A stretch of 64,000 bases of DNA, from contig CALKXJ010000017.1 of the NCBI GenBank assembly GCA_938003835.1, positions 1-64,000 of the forward strand, given 5' to 3'. Source of the DNA: an uncultured Bryobacteraceae bacterium (GTDB lineage: Bacteria; Acidobacteriota; Terriglobia; Bryobacterales; Bryobacteraceae). The position numbers and the translations under genes are program-made. Shown here piece by piece: positions 46,342 through 58,276 of this stretch. Each line of letters starts with the position of its first letter. Position 1 is the first letter of the stretch. Under the pieces are notes generated by a model that did no database searches, was not told where the DNA came from, and worked only from the letters and a program-made list of their open reading frames with translations.

Positions 46342-48012
46342 ATGGCCCACCCGAAGTTGCAAGTGATCCCGCTCGGGGGTCTGGGCGAGTTCGGCATGAA
46401 CTCGCTGGCGCTGCGCTATGGCGACGACATCCTGGTGATCGACGCGGGCATGATGTTTCCCGAAGCGGAACTGCTGGGTGTCGACATCGTTACCCCTGAT
46501 TTCGGCTATCTTAAAGAAAATAAAGATCATGTTAAGGCGCTGATTCTGACCCACGGCCATGAGGATCATATCGGCGCCGTGCCGTTCCTGCTATCCGAGC
46601 TCGACGTTCCGGTCTATGGGACCGCCTTCACGCTGGCGCTGGTGGAGCGGCGGCTGGAGGAACATGATCTGGCCGAGAAGGCACGGCTGAACACTGTAAA
46701 GGCCGGCGAGAAGATTGAGATCGGCCCGTTCCTGGTGGAGTTCATTCACGTCACGCACTCGATCGTGAGCGCGGTGGCGCTGGCGATCACCACCCCTCTA
46801 GGCATCGTCATCCACACCGGCGATTTTAAAGTGGATCCGACGCCTACCGACAATAAGCTATTCGATTTACACACCTTGGCCGATTACGGCAAGCGTGGCG
46901 TTCTGCTGCTGCTCTCGGATTCGACGAACGTGGAGCGACCCGGCTACACCGAAAGCGAGCGGGCGGTGCGGCCGCGGCTGGAGGAGGCATTCGATCGCGC
47001 CCAGGGCAGGCTGGTGATCTCCTGTTTTGCCTCCTCGGTGCACCGGCTTCAGCAAATCATCGACCTGGCGGGGGAATACGGCCGGCGCTTGGGTTTGCTG
47101 GGGCGGAGCATGGTGCAGGTGACTGAGATTGCACACGATCAGAAACTGCTAGAGATTCCTGATGGTATCTTATTGCGCCCACAGGACATCATGCAGGCTC
47201 CACGCTCTCAGGTCGTCGTGGTGGCCTCGGGCAGCCAAGGCGAGCCGACGTCCGCCCTGGCGCGCATCGCGGTGGACAACCACAAGCACCTGTCGCTCGA
47301 GCGCGGTGACACCGTGGTGCTCAGCGCCCGCATCATCCCAGGCAACGAGAAGTCGATTGGGCGGATGCTCGATCACATCTGCCGCCGGGGCGCCGAAGTC
47401 TTGTACGGCTCGATGAACCCGCCGGTTCACGTCTCCGGGCATGCAAGCCTTGAAGAGCTAAAGCTCATCCTGAACCTGGTCCGGCCACGCTATTTCGTTC
47501 CGATTCACGGTGAGTACCGGCAACTGGCGCGCCACGCGGCCCTGGCCCGCCAGATGGGGCATGTCGGCCTCGAAGAGGTCTTCGTGCTCGAGACAGGCGA
47601 GACGCTCGAGATCGATCCGATGGGCGCCCGGCGCGGAGATAAGGTGCCGGTCGGCAGGCTCTGCATCGATTCGGGCACGCTCGATGAGGTTGTCGAGGAT
47701 CTGGTAATCCGCGACCGCCGCCATCTCTCTGAAGATGGCTTCGTCGTCCCCATCATTGCGATCAACAAACTCACCGGCAAGAGCGAGGCGCCGCCGGAGA
47801 TCGTCAGCCGGGGTTTCGTCTCCGACAAGGACGGCGCGGAGCTGCTGGCGCGCGCCAAGGAGGTGGTGGCGCGCACCCTGAACCAGTCCACGCCGGAGGA
47901 GCGTGCCGACTGGGGGCTGATGCAGGAGAAGATCCGGACGGATCTGAAACGCTTCCTGGCGCGCGAGGCCTCGCGTCGTCCGCTGATTCTGCCCGTAATT
48001 CTCGAAGTCTGA
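46342..48012 (+). CDS. rnj: Ribonuclease J
   Basis: Metallo-beta-lactamase fold RNase (endonuclease and 5'-3' exonuclease) for mRNA decay and rRNA maturation. 556 residues, normal length. The zinc motif HGHEDHIG lies at 71-78 (H71, H73, D75, H76), with VIDAGMMFPE before it. Beta-CASP features include STNVERPGYTESER, SCFASSVHRLQQI and PVHVSGHAS, then a C-terminal domain (VRTDLKRFLAREASRRPLILPVILEV). The start ATG at 46342 follows a terminator-ending leader by 42 bases, so expression may be attenuated, or it has a separate promoter. Confidence 0.97.
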   Translation: MAHPKLQVIPLGGLGEFGMNSLALRYGDDILVIDAGMMFPEAELLGVDIVTPDFGYLKENKDHVKALILTHGHEDHIGAVPFLLSELDVPVYGTAFTLALVERRLEEHDLAEKARLNTVKAGEKIEIGPFLVEFIHVTHSIVSAVALAITTPLGIVIHTGDFKVDPTPTDNKLFDLHTLADYGKRGVLLLLSDSTNVERPGYTESERAVRPRLEEAFDRAQGRLVISCFASSVHRLQQIIDLAGEYGRRLGLLGRSMVQVTEIAHDQKLLEIPDGILLRPQDIMQAPRSQVVVVASGSQGEPTSALARIAVDNHKHLSLERGDTVVLSARIIPGNEKSIGRMLDHICRRGAEVLYGSMNPPVHVSGHASLEELKLILNLVRPRYFVPIHGEYRQLARHAALARQMGHVGLEEVFVLETGETLEIDPMGARRGDKVPVGRLCIDSGTLDEVVEDLVIRDRRHLSEDGFVVPIIAINKLTGKSEAPPEIVSRGFVSDKDGAELLARAKEVVARTLNQSTPEERADWGLMQEKIRTDLKRFLAREASRRPLILPVILEV

Positions 48013-48086
48013 ATTCCGGAAAATTGCGTTACAATGGGAAGAGAAACTTGACGTCTGGGTACAGGTTTCGCTCAGAGGAGGTCTCC

Positions 48087-48404
48087 ATGAAGAAGCTGCT
48101 CATCGCCGCCGGGGTTGCTAGCCTCTCGTTGGTCTTCGCTGTCGCTGCCGGCCAGTGGACCGGTCACATCTCCGATTCCAAGTGCGGCGCCGCACACTCG
48201 GACCACTCCGAAGCTTCCATCAAGTGCGTCCGGGCATGCGTCAAGGCCGGCGAGAAGCCGGTCTTTGTCACCGAAGACAGGAAGGTCGTCAAGATCGCCA
48301 ACCCTGAAAAGGTGATGGATTATCTTGGCCACCAGGTAAAGGTGACCGGCAAGCTGGAGGGTGACACGCTTACCATCGACGCCGTCGAAAACATCGCTCC
48401 GTAG
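48087..48404 (+). CDS. Small exported cysteine-containing protein of unknown function
   Basis: 105 residues from the ATG at 48087 (AGAGGAGG upstream). Signal peptide MKKLLIAAGVASLSLVFAVA; the mature part GHISDSKCGAAHSDHSEASI then KCVRACVKAGEKPVFV, VVKIANPEKVMDYLGHQVKVTGKL. Three Cys and several His near the N-terminus suggest a metal or redox role, followed by a small OB-like strand set. It resembles small exported proteins common in Acidobacteria; I do not know the function. A TACAAT hexamer at 48030-48035 may be its -10. Confidence 0.75.
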   Translation: MKKLLIAAGVASLSLVFAVAAGQWTGHISDSKCGAAHSDHSEASIKCVRACVKAGEKPVFVTEDRKVVKIANPEKVMDYLGHQVKVTGKLEGDTLTIDAVENIAP

Positions 48405-48430
48405 GTCGCACTGCGTTCTCGCGGGGCAGG

Positions 48431-49525
48431 CTACTGGAGCTTGCCCCTGCCTTCCACCCGCCAGATCTGCTTGACGTGCTCGCCGCGGATGCCGTAGACC
48501 ACTTCGTGGAGATTCATCGCCACGCAGACGTGGTTGGGCAGCACACGGAGGCGGTCTCCCACTCGGAAGCTCGCGCCTGAGTCGGCCAGGTCGACGTAGC
48601 CGTGCTCTTCGTTCATCTGGAAGAACCGCGCCCGCGGCGCCTCGAGAATCTCGCCAAACGTCCTCTCGCCGGCCGGCAGCAAGAGGTCCGACGAGAAGGT
48701 CTTCGAGCCGCCGTCGATGATCAGGCCATTCCTGCGCGAGGTGGAGACCACGGTCACCAGGATGGTCACGGCGCAATCGCGGCGCTCGCAGGCCCCGCAG
48801 GCCACGGTGTTGCGGTCGTTGAAAATATAGGTGCCGGGACGAATCTCGTTGAGCCCTTCGATTTCGTGGGAGTGAAACAGGGTGGGTGTGGAGCCCCCGC
48901 TGACAACGTGGGTGGCCAGGCCGGCGCGGCGAAAATCCTCCACGGCTCCCCGGACTGTCGCTGACAGTTCGGCCAGCGCCTGGCGGGCGCCATCGTCGTT
49001 GCCGCGGATATGTCCCGGATAGAAGGCGATGCCGCGCAGGCGCAGGGGGGCAAGCGAGTCGATGGCGCGGCCCAGCTCGAGGAGCTCCGGACCCGGGCGG
49101 ACGCCGACCCTTCCCATGCCCACGTCCATCTCGGCCAGCACGTTGATCTTCAGCCCCGCGGCCTGAGCCGCGCTCGAGAGCTGGGAGGCCGCCTCGAAGC
49201 TGTCGAGCGCCACCGTCATTTCGGTGCGCCGCGCCACCTCCATGAGCCGCTCGAGCTTCTGCCTGCCGATCACCGGGTAGGCCACGAGCATGTCCGGCGG
49301 CTCGGCGCCCAGCATCACCTCCGCTTCGCCCACCTTGGCGACGGTCAGGCCGACGGCTCCGGAGTCGAGCTGGCGCCGGCCGAGCGCGGGGATCTTGTGG
49401 GTCTTGGTGTGGGGCCGCAGGCGGAGCTGATGCGAGCGGGCGTAGTCTGCCACGCGCTGGAGATTGCGCTCCATGACGTCCAGATCGACGAGAAGCGCCG
49501 GGGTGTCGAGCTCGGAGATGTGCAT
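48431..49525 (-). CDS. D-serine dehydratase/D-threonine aldolase family (PLP and zinc)
   Basis: 364 residues with the alanine-racemase-like N-terminal barrel. PLP-lysine region RPHTKTHK (K41 probably forms the Schiff base), LDTPALLVDLDVMERN at the N-terminus, and GTYIFNDRNTVA. The C-terminal metal site reads LPNHVCVAMN: H332-x-C334, as in eukaryotic-type D-serine dehydratase, whereas D-threonine aldolases have H-x-D. So D-serine dehydratase (D-serine to pyruvate and ammonia) is the better guess. It lies 12 bases downstream of an exported protein on the same strand. Substrate inferred. Confidence 0.8.
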   Translation of the reverse strand: MHISELDTPALLVDLDVMERNLQRVADYARSHQLRLRPHTKTHKIPALGRRQLDSGAVGLTVAKVGEAEVMLGAEPPDMLVAYPVIGRQKLERLMEVARRTEMTVALDSFEAASQLSSAAQAAGLKINVLAEMDVGMGRVGVRPGPELLELGRAIDSLAPLRLRGIAFYPGHIRGNDDGARQALAELSATVRGAVEDFRRAGLATHVVSGGSTPTLFHSHEIEGLNEIRPGTYIFNDRNTVACGACERRDCAVTILVTVVSTSRRNGLIIDGGSKTFSSDLLLPAGERTFGEILEAPRARFFQMNEEHGYVDLADSGASFRVGDRLRVLPNHVCVAMNLHEVVYGIRGEHVKQIWRVEGRGKLQ

Positions 49526-49537
49526 TCGGGGACCTGT

Positions 49538-50197
49538 TCAGGGCTTTCGGAACCGCAAGTCGAGAGGGCCGGCCTCTCCGCGGTAGTGCAGCTCGAGCTG
49601 CTTCGGCTTGTGCTTGCCATCCATGGGGAAGTAGAGCAGCCCGGCGGCGGGGGCCGAGAGTTCGCCTTCCTTGAGAATTCTTGCCTTGAGGACGGCCAGC
49701 AGAGGATTGTCGTCCGCCTCGCCGGACTGGCTCACCTGAGCCTGAGTCCCTTCCTGGCTTGCCGCGTTGCCGATGCCACCCGAGGGGCCGGGCATACGCC
49801 GCGGCCGGGTGCCGCCCACGCCGCCCCAGACCGGACCGCGGTCTTCGACGAGCACGCCTCCGGCGTCGTAGGTGCGCACCAGAGCAAGAACGCTCGAGCC
49901 GGCGATCTGGCTGGGATCAAACGGGGTGGACTTCTGCCCGTCCTTGTCCGAGCGCAGCGTGAAGTCGTCACGCCAGAGCTTCACCGCTGCGGCGGTCTTC
50001 GGCGTGAGGCGCACCTCGACGACGACGATGCCCTCGGGCAACTCCTGGCCGAGCAGGCTGCGGATCGCCGTCTTGTCGGCGTAAACCGTGGCCTGTATTT
50101 CGATCTTCTCGTTGGCTGCGCGGCCGGAGGCCGGCGGAGCGGCCGCTTCGAGGAGCGCAAGCGCTCCCAAGCCGGCGGCGAGCATACGGAGCGTCAT
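49538..50197 (-). CDS. Exported protein of unknown function
   Basis: 219 residues. Signal peptide MTLRMLAAGLGALALLEAAA; mature part includes IEIQATVYADKTAIRSLLGQELPEGIVVVEVRL and ends FPMDGKHKPKQLELHYRG. The beta-rich, low-cysteine pattern suggests an envelope or outer-membrane-associated protein. A Gly/Pro/Gln-rich linker lies at about residues 125-160. I do not recognise it. Same strand as the downstream PLP enzyme gene, 12 bases apart. AGAGGTG is its ribosome site. Confidence 0.65.
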   Translation of the reverse strand: MTLRMLAAGLGALALLEAAAPPASGRAANEKIEIQATVYADKTAIRSLLGQELPEGIVVVEVRLTPKTAAAVKLWRDDFTLRSDKDGQKSTPFDPSQIAGSSVLALVRTYDAGGVLVEDRGPVWGGVGGTRPRRMPGPSGGIGNAASQEGTQAQVSQSGEADDNPLLAVLKARILKEGELSAPAAGLLYFPMDGKHKPKQLELHYRGEAGPLDLRFRKP

Positions 50198-50215
50198 GGC
50201 GACACCTCTGGCTTG

Positions 50216-50221
50216 ATTATA
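50216..50221 (-). promoter_or_regulatory. Perfect -10 (TATAAT) before the exported-protein gene
   Basis: TATAAT on the minus strand, 18 bases before the ATG at 50197. No good -35 at 16-18 bases; the leader would be only about 12 nt yet includes AGAGGTG. Weak support. Confidence 0.35.
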
Positions 50222-50276
50222 GCGCCCATTGCTGCCGCGGGCCTCGCCAACGCTAAACTGGCTTCACTGGCGGGGT

Positions 50277-52739
50277 GTGAGCCATCGAAGACACATCTTC
50301 TGCCTGGCGGTGGCGCTGGAGCTGGCTGCCGCAACTCCGGCTGAGCAGGAGCCGGCCGCCGAGTACGAGGCTCGCCAGTGGCGCCGCCTGCCGCTCAGCT
50401 CGAGCCTGTGGAGCCTGCTCGGCGCGCTGGGCGCCTCGAGCGCCGCCGAGCCGCCGGATTTTGGCGGGCTCGGCGCCATGCGCCTGCCGTACTATGCCTC
50501 CGAGGCGGGCTCCTGGACCAGAACCGGCTACCGGCTGAACGGGCTCGATCTGGCAGACCCCTATCAGCCGGGCAGGCCGATCCTTTTTCCGCATCTCGCC
50601 TCGGTCGGCCGCATCAGCGAGCGCAGCGGTTGGGTCCGAGTGGCGACGCGTGAAGCCGAAAGCGCATGGCGTGGGCGCCTCGGAACCGAGCTCACAGGCC
50701 GGGCCTTGGCCGGCGACAACCTTTCGGCTTTGGCCAGGCGAGCCGGACTGCTGCGGCCGGAGCGGTTCCATTGGCTTACGGAGAACTGGCTGGAGCTCGG
50801 GGGCGGCCTCGGCTCCTCCGCCGATCTGTTTGTCGCGGCGGCAGGCCGCTGGGCCAGTCAAAGCCTGCCGCGCGAGCCGGTGCACGCAAACCTCGATAGC
50901 CGCCTGCTGACCGGCTCTGCCAGCGGCGGGGTCCGCCTGGGGCGGAAAGACCGCCTCCGCGCCGCCTTCACCGGCTCGCGCATTCATCTCTCCGGCTTTG
51001 GAGTCCCAGCGGCCTTCGAAGCGCTGGCGGCGCGGCGCATGCCGCCCCCGTTCGAGCTCCACCCGCTCACGCGCGAGGATGACCGCCTGGACTCGGTGCA
51101 GGCGGCCTGGTCGCGCGAACTCAGCGCGGCCGCGAGCCTCGAGCTGCGCTACGGCTACGGCATCGCAGATTTGAACACATCCTCGCCGCCGGGAAGGGGC
51201 GACGGGCCGCGGATCGATCTGCTCAGCGGCCGCGGGGAGGGCGATGCGCCGCTTGTCGGGTTGGCCGGGCGCTCGCGCCAGGCTGCGGCGCTTCTGTTGC
51301 GCCGGCAGGGCTTGGCGAAGTCGACCGGCAGGGTCCGCGTTTCGGCGGAGATCGACTGGCAGCGCGCCGCGTTCCGCAACCGCCTGAGGGTGCCCGGCGA
51401 CCGCCACCGCTTGTTTGTGGGCGCCGCGCCGGTCTCGCTCATCGAGTTCAACACGCCGCTCGACAGCCGGGGGGTCCTCACCGAGTCGAAGCCCGCTGTC
51501 GCGGCTTCCTGGGAAGCCCGCCGGTGGTTTTCACTCGCCGCAGGCGTCGCCGTCGGGCTGGCCCGCGGTTCGCTGCCGCAGCAGTCCAGCCCGGAAGGAA
51601 CCTTCCGCCCGGCCCGGCGCTTCCCTGCCCGGCCAGCCGTTCTGGCGTGGAACGACGCAGCGCCCTGGCTCGCAGTCCGCCTCACACCATTCCGGGATCG
51701 CCTGACCCTGACCGGTCACTACCGGCGCAGTTTGCAGCCCGTGGCCGGGCGATATCTGGACTATGCCAGCCCAAACAGCCTCTCCGGGCTCGAGCGCCGC
51801 ACCTCGGACGGGGTCGTGCTGCGGCGCTTTGGCGGCGAGTGCTCCGCAATCGATCCGCAGATTCGCCGGCCGTACACGGACGAGTTCGGCGCCGAGGCGA
51901 AAGCGAAACTTCCCGGGGCGCTCGGAGGTCGCCTGCGCCTGTTCCGCCGCGACGACCGCAGGCGGCTGGCCGCCATGAACATCGGGGTTCCTTTTTCGGC
52001 CTACCACGCAGTGGCCGTTGCTGACGCCGGCGGGGACTCGATCCCAGGGACATTCGACGATCAGACGCTGCTCGTCTGGGAGCAGGATCCGCGCACGTTC
52101 GGGCAGGACCGGTTTCTTCTGACCAATGCGCGGATAGGCTCCTTCTCGGCGGGCCTGGTGGCGGAGCTGAGCCTCGAGCGCTCCCGTTACTGGTGGCGGC
52201 TGGCTTTCGCCGCCGAGAAGGGGTACGCGACGACGAATCCGGGCAATGCGCCCTGGGAGAACGACCCCGGCGTGGTCGGCTCCCTGCTTGCGGATCCCAA
52301 CACGCTCCTCAACGCCACCGGTCGAACCTATTTCGATCGCGCGTATCTGGCCCGGTTTTACGGCGGGGCGATCCTTCCGCGCGCCGCCGGAGCTCTCCAA
52401 GCAGGCTGGGTGGTGAGCTACTGGGACGGGCTGGCCTTCGGGCGGCGGCTGTTGGTGGAAGGTCTGGAGCAGGGCCCGCTGGTGGTGATGGCCACGCCTC
52501 GCGGCAGCCCCCAGGGAGGGCACCGGACCAAGTACAACCTGAACGTCGACCTGCGCCTGAGCCGGAGCGTGGCGCTGCCGAAAGGGGGCCTGCGTCTCTG
52601 GGCCGATATTTTCAACCTGCCGAATCTCAGCCATGCGACGAGGGAACGCGACTGGAGCGGCCCGGATTTCAACCGGCGTCTTCCGCTGGCGATTCAGCCC
52701 CCGCGCTTCCTCCGGCTTGGCGTCGACTACGAATTCTAG
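50277..52739 (+). CDS. TonB-receptor-like outer-membrane barrel lacking a clear plug domain
   Basis: 820 residues from the GTG at 50277 (or TTG at 50229). A signal-like start (HRRHIFCLAVALELAAATPA) is followed by a short plug-like patch (RLNGLDLADPYQPGRPILFP) and then a barrel with many alternating strands (YWWRLAFAAEKGYATTNPG, RYALVL-type strands) ending in RLGVDYEF with terminal Phe. It lacks the N-terminal carboxypeptidase-like domain of the two large receptors. The family is inferred from the pattern; function unknown. It precedes the copper ATPase gene by 67 bases. Confidence 0.65.
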   Translation: MSHRRHIFCLAVALELAAATPAEQEPAAEYEARQWRRLPLSSSLWSLLGALGASSAAEPPDFGGLGAMRLPYYASEAGSWTRTGYRLNGLDLADPYQPGRPILFPHLASVGRISERSGWVRVATREAESAWRGRLGTELTGRALAGDNLSALARRAGLLRPERFHWLTENWLELGGGLGSSADLFVAAAGRWASQSLPREPVHANLDSRLLTGSASGGVRLGRKDRLRAAFTGSRIHLSGFGVPAAFEALAARRMPPPFELHPLTREDDRLDSVQAAWSRELSAAASLELRYGYGIADLNTSSPPGRGDGPRIDLLSGRGEGDAPLVGLAGRSRQAAALLLRRQGLAKSTGRVRVSAEIDWQRAAFRNRLRVPGDRHRLFVGAAPVSLIEFNTPLDSRGVLTESKPAVAASWEARRWFSLAAGVAVGLARGSLPQQSSPEGTFRPARRFPARPAVLAWNDAAPWLAVRLTPFRDRLTLTGHYRRSLQPVAGRYLDYASPNSLSGLERRTSDGVVLRRFGGECSAIDPQIRRPYTDEFGAEAKAKLPGALGGRLRLFRRDDRRRLAAMNIGVPFSAYHAVAVADAGGDSIPGTFDDQTLLVWEQDPRTFGQDRFLLTNARIGSFSAGLVAELSLERSRYWWRLAFAAEKGYATTNPGNAPWENDPGVVGSLLADPNTLLNATGRTYFDRAYLARFYGGAILPRAAGALQAGWVVSYWDGLAFGRRLLVEGLEQGPLVVMATPRGSPQGGHRTKYNLNVDLRLSRSVALPKGGLRLWADIFNLPNLSHATRERDWSGPDFNRRLPLAIQPPRFLRLGVDYEF

Positions 52740-52806
52740 CCGCCGCTGCTAAGCTAGCATTGTTTCTGAGAAGCCGGGAGTCGAAGCTTCCGGCGGATGC
52801 TCCTCG

Positions 52807-55095
<2,289 letters not shown>

Positions 55096-55120
55096 GGCAT
55101 CCGCGGGCGACAATGGCGCT

Positions 55121-58100
55121 ATGCCCGACGCAACAGCCCCGGCGGTAATCAAGCAACGAAATCTGCCCTCCGGCGCTACCCCGTTCGACGTGAAGGTAGC
55201 GGGGGCGCAGGATGCCGATGTGCTGGCGAGCCTCGTGGCGAATTCGCCGTTTCCGGCCCGAGACATCCGGCTAGGCTCGGTTGCGCTCGAGGCGGGCGGG
55301 AGCCGCGGTGTCGAGTTCCCTACACCGTCGGGCAGCGTCGTCTTCCGGGCGAGCGGCAGCGCGTTCTCGAGCCTGGGCGTTTACGCAAGCGGCGCCGCCG
55401 CGCTCCGGGACCTGAGTCCGGGCGCACCCATTGCGCCGGCCATCGCGCTGCCTGAAGAGGCACAGCACCGCTACGTCGTCTTGCGCTGGGGCTACGATCT
55501 GGCGGGCTACGTCAAGGGCTCGCTCGGGCTCGGCGCGGGCGCGCGCGTGCGGTTCGGCGCCGACGGGCGTTCGGAGGGCCTCTTCGCGGTGATCCGGCGC
55601 ATAGAAGCCACGGCTGGAGCACGCGATGCGCTGGCCGGAGTGGTCGATGCATGGGCGATTCCCACGTTGATTGACTCCGCGGAGGCGCTCGAGCCGGGCA
55701 CGTGGATCGTGGCGGAGCTCGACGGGGCGATCGCGGCCACAGTCGGCGCGGGCTACGGCTACGACTTCCACTGGGTGCGCGGCACGCAGCTCGGTAACCT
55801 CACCGGCGACATCGGGCTGCGGCTCGAGGCGGCCGTCCAGGCTGCTTGGACCTTCTCCGCCGCCGGCCGCTACGCGCTGGTGCTCAGCCGCGAGACGGAT
55901 GAACCCGTCCTCCGCCTGCGCTTGTACCGGCTCGCCCTGAACGGCTGGAAGTTCGCCTTTGACCTGAAGGCGGCGGCGCAAGCCGAGCTGCCGGCTCCGG
56001 GCACGGCGGACGAGTTTGTCAACGCCGTTTTCGGCCTCCACGGCGCGCAGGTTGTCCGGGATCTGAAAGCGCTCGAGAAGTGGGCCAGTCTGGAGGCAAG
56101 CCCCGGAGAGGCGCTCGCGGCCCTGAGCTCGCACTATCTGCGGCGGCTGCTGGAGGCGTTGACCGGCATCCGTCCCGAGGCGGAATTCGAACGCGCGCGA
56201 GCTCGACTGCTCGAATTCATCGCTCGCTGGGACGCCCTGCCGCAACGGGTCTCGGCGCTGCTCTGGAGGCTGGTCGAGCAACGGGCGGATCTCCGGCCGG
56301 TGCGCGAGCTGGCGGCGCGCCTGGCGGGCGCGACTGACGAGCAACTGGGCGAGGAGCTCGGACGCCTGCTCGGGCAGCTCGATTTCTTCCGCCGGCCCGA
56401 AGGCCGGCTCCTCGAGGAGCTCGCCGGGCGGGGCCTGCTCGCCGTGCTGCGGGACACAGCCGCACTCGAGCAGATCCGCACTGGCGCCGCCGCGGTCCTC
56501 GGCCTTCTGGACAGCGGCGCGATCGAGGAGGTGCTCGAGCGGCTCCAGCGTTTCGTCGAGCAGCGGCTGAGCCTCGACAGGGTTCACGAGCTGGCCGGGA
56601 GCGACTTCACCCAGCTCGATGAGTGGCTCCAGGCGAAGCTGGCGGCCTTTCTCGACGACAAGCTCACCGCCGCCCGGTTCGAGGAGCTGCGCGCTGCTCT
56701 CGGCGAGCTTCTCGCCAGACGCGAGGAGTTTTACCGGGCTGCGCTCAAGGCGGCGACGCGCAAGTTTGAGGCGGCCGTGGCTTTCGCGTACGAGCGCGCC
56801 GCGGAGAGCTCCGCTCTTCTCGATTTGAGTTTCGATTTCCGGGCGCCGGGAGCTCCGGCGGCGTTCCAGCGGGCCGCGGGCGGCGAGTTCAATGAGCTGC
56901 TGCTGGCCTCGACGCCGGGCGTGCGGCTCAACCTGGGCGAGCTGACGCACGGCATCCGCCGGCATAGCGCCGTGGAGATCGCCCTGCCGTACTTCGAGAA
57001 GCGGTCCGTCGCGCTGGCCCGGTCGCTCGCCAAGCTGCGCGTGACCGAGGACGGCACGGGTCGGCTGCTCGTCTATGAGCTCGAATCGGCCGACACGGTG
57101 CGCGATCTCGTTCGCGGCAGGACGGCGCGCGAAAGCTCGCTCACCGTCGCCGGCGCCTGGCAGGCGGCCGGCAACGAGGTGCGCATCCACAACCGCGCGC
57201 CGCTGCGTTCGACGTATACGCTGCGGCAAGCCAACAACGACATGAAGACGGCGGAGCTCGAGCGGCTGCTCGAGCCGCTGGTGGCCGAGTACTTCCCGGA
57301 GCATTTCGGCACGGCGCAGGCCGGCGGCGTGGCGCGTTCCTTCAGCACCTTTCTGCGCAACCTGGACGACTACATCGAAGGGATCGCCCACAACGGCGTC
57401 AACACGTTCGGCGACACGCTGGTGGCGCTCGAAGTCAGCGTGCCGGGCGGGGTGCTCGAAGCCTGGCTCGACGCCCCAGCCTCGAAGAGAGATCCGGCCT
57501 ATCTGGCCATGTCAGTCGCCATCCAGGCGGCCCTGAAGCAGGTGATTCCTTTCTGCTATTTCGCGGACCGGAGGAAGTGGCTCGAGGGCATTGACGTGGT
57601 GGCGCCGCTACTGGTCTGGGCCTCGATTCCCCCGGCCACCAAGGGCAAGTCCGACGTCTATTGGGACTGGCCGGATCGGCAGGAGCAGGTGCGCCGCGCG
57701 ACCGATCTCCACACCCAGGCAGCCTTGCTGTGGCGCCTGGAGGAGATTCACCGCCTGCTGATCGAACGGCCCGAGCCGGAATATGTGAAGCGCGCGGCCG
57801 ATTACCGGCCCGAGGCCGATGTGGCCGCCCGGCTCACCGCGGCCGCCCTGAAAGGCAAGCGCGTGCTGCTCGAGGGATTGCTTTTTGTGGAGGCGGAGAT
57901 CATCGAGGCGGCCCGCGCGGCGGGTCTGAAGATGGCTGCATTCCGCCGCGCCAGATCGGCGCGTCCGGCCGAAGCCGTGCGCGCCCTGGCCGAGTTCGGC
58001 GAGCGGCTGACGGGAGCGTTTCATCGGAAGCTGCGAAGCGTCTATGGTGGCGCCGCCCTGCGGCCCTTGGGAACGCGGGTCATGATCGAGGCGGCCCGGG

Positions 58101-58276
58101 CGCTGCGCGGCGAGCCGGCGAGCGGCGCCCAGCTGGCCGACGCGCTGCTTTATGTCGGCGTCGTGCGGGAGGGCTCCGGGTACAAGCTGGAACGGTTCAT
58201 CGACGGGGAGCTGCCGCCCGCAGAGGAGCTGCTGGTCGAGCAGAAGCTCGTGCATTTCAAGCAAGAGCCGGCCTGA
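55121..58276 (+). CDS. Large 1051-residue cytosolic protein of unknown function
   Basis: No signal peptide and no membrane segment. The N-terminal 290 residues are beta-rich (SGSVVFRASGSAFSSLGVYASG, GWKFAFDLKAAAQ-type strands). The middle (about 300-570) is long charged helices (LERLQRFVEQRLSLDRVHELAG, EELRAALGELLARREEFYRAAL), likely coiled-coil; then beta strands and a C-terminal helical part (ALKGKRVLLEGLLFVEAEIIEAA). No known catalytic motif was found. It lies 25 bases after the copper ATPase and may be co-transcribed; no strong ribosome site. Even codon use and length argue that it is real. Confidence 0.7.
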   Translation: MPDATAPAVIKQRNLPSGATPFDVKVAGAQDADVLASLVANSPFPARDIRLGSVALEAGGSRGVEFPTPSGSVVFRASGSAFSSLGVYASGAAALRDLSPGAPIAPAIALPEEAQHRYVVLRWGYDLAGYVKGSLGLGAGARVRFGADGRSEGLFAVIRRIEATAGARDALAGVVDAWAIPTLIDSAEALEPGTWIVAELDGAIAATVGAGYGYDFHWVRGTQLGNLTGDIGLRLEAAVQAAWTFSAAGRYALVLSRETDEPVLRLRLYRLALNGWKFAFDLKAAAQAELPAPGTADEFVNAVFGLHGAQVVRDLKALEKWASLEASPGEALAALSSHYLRRLLEALTGIRPEAEFERARARLLEFIARWDALPQRVSALLWRLVEQRADLRPVRELAARLAGATDEQLGEELGRLLGQLDFFRRPEGRLLEELAGRGLLAVLRDTAALEQIRTGAAAVLGLLDSGAIEEVLERLQRFVEQRLSLDRVHELAGSDFTQLDEWLQAKLAAFLDDKLTAARFEELRAALGELLARREEFYRAALKAATRKFEAAVAFAYERAAESSALLDLSFDFRAPGAPAAFQRAAGGEFNELLLASTPGVRLNLGELTHGIRRHSAVEIALPYFEKRSVALARSLAKLRVTEDGTGRLLVYELESADTVRDLVRGRTARESSLTVAGAWQAAGNEVRIHNRAPLRSTYTLRQANNDMKTAELERLLEPLVAEYFPEHFGTAQAGGVARSFSTFLRNLDDYIEGIAHNGVNTFGDTLVALEVSVPGGVLEAWLDAPASKRDPAYLAMSVAIQAALKQVIPFCYFADRRKWLEGIDVVAPLLVWASIPPATKGKSDVYWDWPDRQEQVRRATDLHTQAALLWRLEEIHRLLIERPEPEYVKRAADYRPEADVAARLTAAALKGKRVLLEGLLFVEAEIIEAARAAGLKMAAFRRARSARPAEAVRALAEFGERLTGAFHRKLRSVYGGAALRPLGTRVMIEAARALRGEPASGAQLADALLYVGVVREGSGYKLERFIDGELPPAEELLVEQKLVHFKQEPA

